From Panopea generosa (lineage: Eukaryota > Mollusca > Bivalvia > Adapedonta > Hiatellidae), in assembly GCA_029582155.1 (NCBI GenBank), contig CM055894.1, forward strand, positions 35,559,132-35,623,131: a stretch of 64,000 bases of DNA, in the 5' to 3' direction. This document shows, in pieces, positions 60,701-64,000 of the stretch; positions within the stretch are counted from its first letter, which is position 1; the number at the start of each line of letters is the position of its first letter. A program made the translations under genes and the position numbers. The notes beneath the pieces were generated by a model that was given only the letters and a program-made list of their open reading frames with translations, was not told where the DNA came from and made no database searches.

Positions 60701-61767
60701 TGGTAACGGTAGTAACATTGACATACACATCAGTTACAGTATAAACGTGGACATAAACAACAGTACCAGTAGTCACATGGACAGAGACAGCAGTGGCGGC
60801 TGTAAAATTTGACATAAACAGCAGTAACAGTAGTAACATGGACATTAACAACAGTAACGTAGCAACATGGACAGAGACAGCAGTAACGGTAGTAATATTG
60901 ACATAAACATCAGTAATAGTAGTAACATGGACAGAGACAGCAGTGGCGATAATAAAGTGAACATAAACAACACCAACAGTAGTTACATTGACATAAACAT
61001 CAGTTACAGTAGTCGCATTGACATAAACAACACCAACGGTAGTCATATGGACAGAGACAGCAGTGGCGGTTGTAATTTGTACATTAACAGCAGTAATGGG
61101 AGTAGCAGGGGCAGAAACAGTGGCGGTTGTAACTTGTCGTTAACAGCAATAATGGGAGTAGCAGGGACAGAAACAGCAGCAACAGTAGTAACATGTAGAA
61201 ACAGTAGTAAAGGTTATAACATGTACATAAACATCAGTAACAGTAGTAACACTGACAGAAACAGAGTAACTGAAGTAATATGAATATTAACATCTGTAAC
61301 GGTAGTTACATGGGCAGAAATAGCTGTCACGGGAGTAAAATTAAAAGAAACAACGTTACAGTAACGAGTACAGAAACAGCAGTAACGATAGCAACACTGA
61401 CATAAACAGCTGCAACGATTGTGTCATTGACAAAAACAACAGTTACGATTGTATCATTGACAGAAGCAACAGTAACGGTTGTATCATTGACATAAACAAC
61501 AGTAACGGTAGTATCATTGACAGAAAAATCAGTAACGGTAGTATCATCAACCTGAATATCAGTTACATCAACTACAGTAACAGAAGTATTATTAAAAAAG
61601 TAACACTAGTAGCATCAACAATAACAGCAGTAACATCAGCACTAACATTAACAGAGAGAGCAAAATAATAATATCTTCAACAGAAACTGTAGCAACAGTA
61701 GTTACATTCAGAGGAAAACTAGAAATGATAGGTATAGTAAAACATCAACATAAATAGCAATGACAGT

Positions 61768-61806
61768 AAAAAGCGAATGTTCTACCACTGGACTACTGCG
61801 CCGTGT
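61768..61806 (-). mobile_element. SINE head fragment (A-box only)
   Basis: Minus strand CGGCGCAGTAGTCCAGTGGT, AGAACATTCG, close to the head at 905-1030. B-box absent. Confidence 0.4.
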
Positions 61807-61914
61807 TATCTATAATTTGTTATAGTTGTATTGGTAATTCCTTTTATTGAAAATAACATGCATCAACGAAACGGGTTTACAACATAATATTTTTTACAAC
61901 TCCTTCTGTTTTAT

Positions 61915-62395
61915 TGTGTTGATCTCCTCATCTGCGTCGGTCTTAGGACTCTGATTTCCCATCCATTTTGTTTTAGTGACTTCCTTTTTTAGGATAATAC
62001 ATCTCTTGAATACTTCAAACAAATCGTCTTTCATAAAATTCCACCGGTAATCGTGATCTTGTAGGTATCGATGTATACTGGTACGACTGTATTGTATCTG
62101 GCTCCTATTCAGAATCGTCCCGTTTCCTTACACCTAGATAAAATCGTACAACTGTCAGATTCAAAGTAATCGGTATCATTTCTTCAAAATGAACAGCCAA
62201 GTCTTCGCTGCGCAGCCAGTTTTGACATTTTTCAAACGTCGGTCCTTGTCTTTATTTTATTGTTAGTGTGTTTCATATTTTCCATAACTCTTCGGCCGCC
62301 TTCCTCGCTTATCTGTCTCGAATTTTGTGAAGAATTGCGTTTAATGGTTCCGGTAGTCATTTGTTAAGCTTTCCAAATTCTTTTCTGCCGTTTTA
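61915..62395 (-). pseudogene. Crypton/KIAA1958-like recombinase N-terminal fragment, broken
   Basis: The minus strand reads, with frame changes and stops: FGKLNK, NAILHKIRDR, AAEELWK, FEKCQNWLRSEDLAVHFEEM, FYLGVRKRDDSE, a TAG-type stop, EPDTIQSYQ, then in the next frame SIHRYLQDHDYRWNFMKDDL, FEVFKRCIILKK and SPKTDADEEI. The order 'F..VR..DGs.YEP.Tl.s...si.RYL' is that of the N-terminal SAM-like DNA-binding part of Crypton-derived tyrosine recombinases (KIAA1958, ZMYM and QRICH1-like proteins with the DUF3504 domain). The catalytic part (Arg, His, Tyr residues) is missing; the fragment ends next to the minisatellite. Assignment is from pattern memory. Confidence 0.6.
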
Positions 62396-62741
62396 AAAGT
62401 GTTCACGTTTCTCGTGATGGAATTCGGTAGCTATCACGTAGACGGTTACTAATTATTGTTCTCTGAAACTAAAAGTAATTTTACACTAAAGATCATGTAC
62501 GCAGTCTGTTTAACATCGGGGCCAATATGGAATTGTACCGTGGCCAAAAAATCATATTTCCATTTTGACTGCGGTATTGATTTCCGGGTCACAATACCGG
62601 CACGTGATTGCAAACATATTTTGTTAAAACGTTTTATTTTTTGTAACTATATTTAGGTCTAAATGAAACAATTGATGAATATTGAATAGTTTATAAGTAG
62701 TATCACTAGCTATAAATTATATATCAAAGTGATATAAGCCG
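62396..62741. other. Nothing recognised
   Basis: No feature supported. The plus-strand frame at 62456-62656 has no recognisable content. Confidence 0.5.
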
Positions 62742-62960
62742 GGTCTTGTTAGCTCAATCAGTAGCTCCTCTGATTAACTATGTCGTGAGTTCAAATTCTC
62801 TCTAGGCTACAGTATCTTTGATGATTGATTTTCATTTGCCTTTTCCCACTGACTCAAACGGGAAAATTACCAAGATTGTGTGCTCGAGTACTGGTTAACC
62901 TTCCTGGATCCCTGGAAAGATCGGTAAAGTTACTAATCGTCCGTTAGCCATCGATGGCAT
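62742..62960 (+). mobile_element. tRNA-derived SINE
   Basis: Head AGCCGGGTCTTGTTAGCTCA, ATCAGTAGCTCC and B-box-like GTGAGTTCAAATTCTC with GGCT pairing the 5' end. The body continues to about GTCCGTTAGCCATCGATGGC. Stems are too weak for a tRNA gene. Confidence 0.6.
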
Positions 62961-63146
62961 AAACATGAAGCTTAGTATTCAAACAAACTAGTTAAATATA
63001 TCAACAAATTATATAACACTGCATAAAAACATTCAAAAGCAACGTTGTAAAGTTAATACACATTTAATAGAAGATATTCACAACAAAACAGGTATATACG
63101 ACGACAATATACCGTCTAAAGATGAGATTCACTTTTCGTAGGAAAT

Positions 63147-63250
63147 GAGTTTCGAGTTAGAAAAGTGAGTTTCGAGTAACAAAAGTGAGTTTCGAGTTAG
63201 AAAAGTGAGTTTCGAGTAAGAAACGTGAGTTTCGAGTAACAAAAGTGAGT
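63147..63250 (+). repeat. 20-bp minisatellite, 5 copies
   Basis: GAGTTTCGAGTTAGAAAAGT alternating with GAGTTTCGAGTAACAAAAGT, ending in GAGTCGTGAC. Confidence 0.95.
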
Positions 63251-64000
63251 CGTGACAAAAAGATATGTAGTTAAAGATAGTAGTTTAAACATGTAGGCTT
63301 AAAAGACATCATTGAATAGCAAAGGGCTTGTTTTATAGTAACTTACATACAATATCGACTTTGCCACTAACCATTCCATTCCCCTACCGAGTTAACTATT
63401 TTGTTGTCTGTGTGTTTTACCTTTTAAAATTGTAATAATTTCAAGTGCCCGTCTCTTTTGTGAGGGAAGGCAGTGTTTTCTAGATGTAGTCTTACTTGAT
63501 TGCTTTATTTCCTTTTTTTTTATTGGATGGGGACATCTTTTTATTTGCATGTGTTTTAGACAGGCCTGCAAGAAATAAAAATGTATGGTGTTATAAGAGC
63601 TCATTCATTGTTTTTGGTTGACATATAAACACTTCAAGAAAATACAATTATTGTAACGAAGGTAAATTTAAATCGCAATGTTACAGTTAAAGTAGAACTA
63701 ATATGTAACATTACATCATATTGGCAGCACAATATTTGTGTGCATTAGTTTATATATCAGAATTACAATAATTTAACCTTATTACAATTGATTTATTCCA
63801 AAAAGCAATTTTACGTAAGCCATATATACTTGAGTTTAAACAGTTTTATTTCCTTTTTTGTTTGATTTGTTGTAAATTTTCCCATGCAAAACGACTCGTA
63901 CAAAACATCTGTAATGTCAGAAATTACATGCATTTCATTGGTCTACCAAACGTTCATTATATGTGCGTCCAAAACATTTTTAAAGAATGTACTGAAGGAC
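63251..64000. other. Nothing recognised
   Basis: AT-rich to the window edge; short frames only. Confidence 0.5.

Larger units (their letters stand above)
55998..61740 (+). repeat. 30-bp minisatellite, >5 kb, interrupted
   Basis: Units such as ATGGACAGAAACAGCAGTAA plus CGGTAGTATC make a 30-bp period, T-poor on the plus strand. It is degenerate at the edges (55998-56130, 61560-61740), interrupted by a SINE head (56258-56345) and by a non-satellite island (58255-59260). The unit length is a multiple of 3 and lacks stops in several frames, so long frames exist on both strands: Asn/Ser/Gly/Asp-rich on plus (60028-60696, NINSSN/MDINNTNGSHMDR) and Thr/Val-rich on minus (59656-60549, VTTVGVVYVH). 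I read these as by-products; there is no start, signal or splice context. Confidence 0.9.

Noticed and set aside
62742..62815. Functional tRNA gene
   Set aside because: A- and B-box are present, but the acceptor and anticodon stems are weak and the sequence continues as a SINE body. All other tRNA-like heads in the window were rejected for similar reasons.
63140..63260. CRISPR-like array at the 20-bp repeat
   Set aside because: Eukaryotic context, no unique spacers between repeats; simple minisatellite.

Overview
The window is animal nuclear DNA, most likely from a bivalve mollusc. It is AT-rich and intergenic-looking, and I see no complete, recognisable protein-coding gene. The bivalve call rests on tRNA-derived SINEs whose body reads like 'GTGAGAAAGTTTGCCAG..TTACTTGCGGAAGG..GGTTCT', on the 'AGCTCTACTGGCCAAAGGCC' interspersed repeat, and on the general mix of CR1/Jockey-like LINE, mariner and Crypton-like debris. 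These are recognised from memory, not from a search.

Region 1 (1-31.8 kb) is a decayed tandem array of roughly 4.5-5.5 kb units, in about six partial copies. Within each unit, a short conserved leader block precedes small sequences that look like exons: AG-acceptor, a few dozen bases, often a GT donor, always starting two bases into a codon (phase 1). I call them E0 (54 bp), E1 (72 bp) and E2 (a 3' exon, one copy of which encodes a membrane-spanning stretch). Two copies of a TATA box plus CACGTG block sit upstream of two runs of these exons (11.7-14.3 kb and 15.9-18.9 kb). I read this as a tandemly duplicated, partly dead gene family of unknown function. The array has been split by a 1.9 kb LINE (4.42-6.34 kb) and a 2.4 kb interspersed repeat (19.16-21.53 kb), both delimited by comparison with uninterrupted copies, and it carries SINEs older than the duplications.

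Region 2 (32.8-36.6 kb) is a 3.83 kb DNA-transposon-like element: 22-bp terminal inverted repeats (21/22 identical), TA flanks, and subterminal arrays of GAGCGC and GAGTGCACTC repeats. It has no transposase frame.

Region 3 (36.6-55.9 kb) is a graveyard: a CR1-like RT tail, a mariner-like remnant, several minisatellites (29, about 77 and 45 bp), a 166-bp (GACT)n tract, SINEs, poly-C runs, a CpG-rich patch and a small block with YY1- and ZNF143/THAP11-like motifs.

Region 4 (56-61.7 kb) is a 30-bp minisatellite of more than 5 kb with local 120-bp and about 180-bp higher-order periods. It is open for long stretches on both strands and is broken by a non-satellite island bearing a 33-bp repeat. 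The window ends with a broken Crypton/KIAA1958-like tyrosine-recombinase N-terminal fragment on the minus strand, another tRNA-like SINE and a 20-bp minisatellite.
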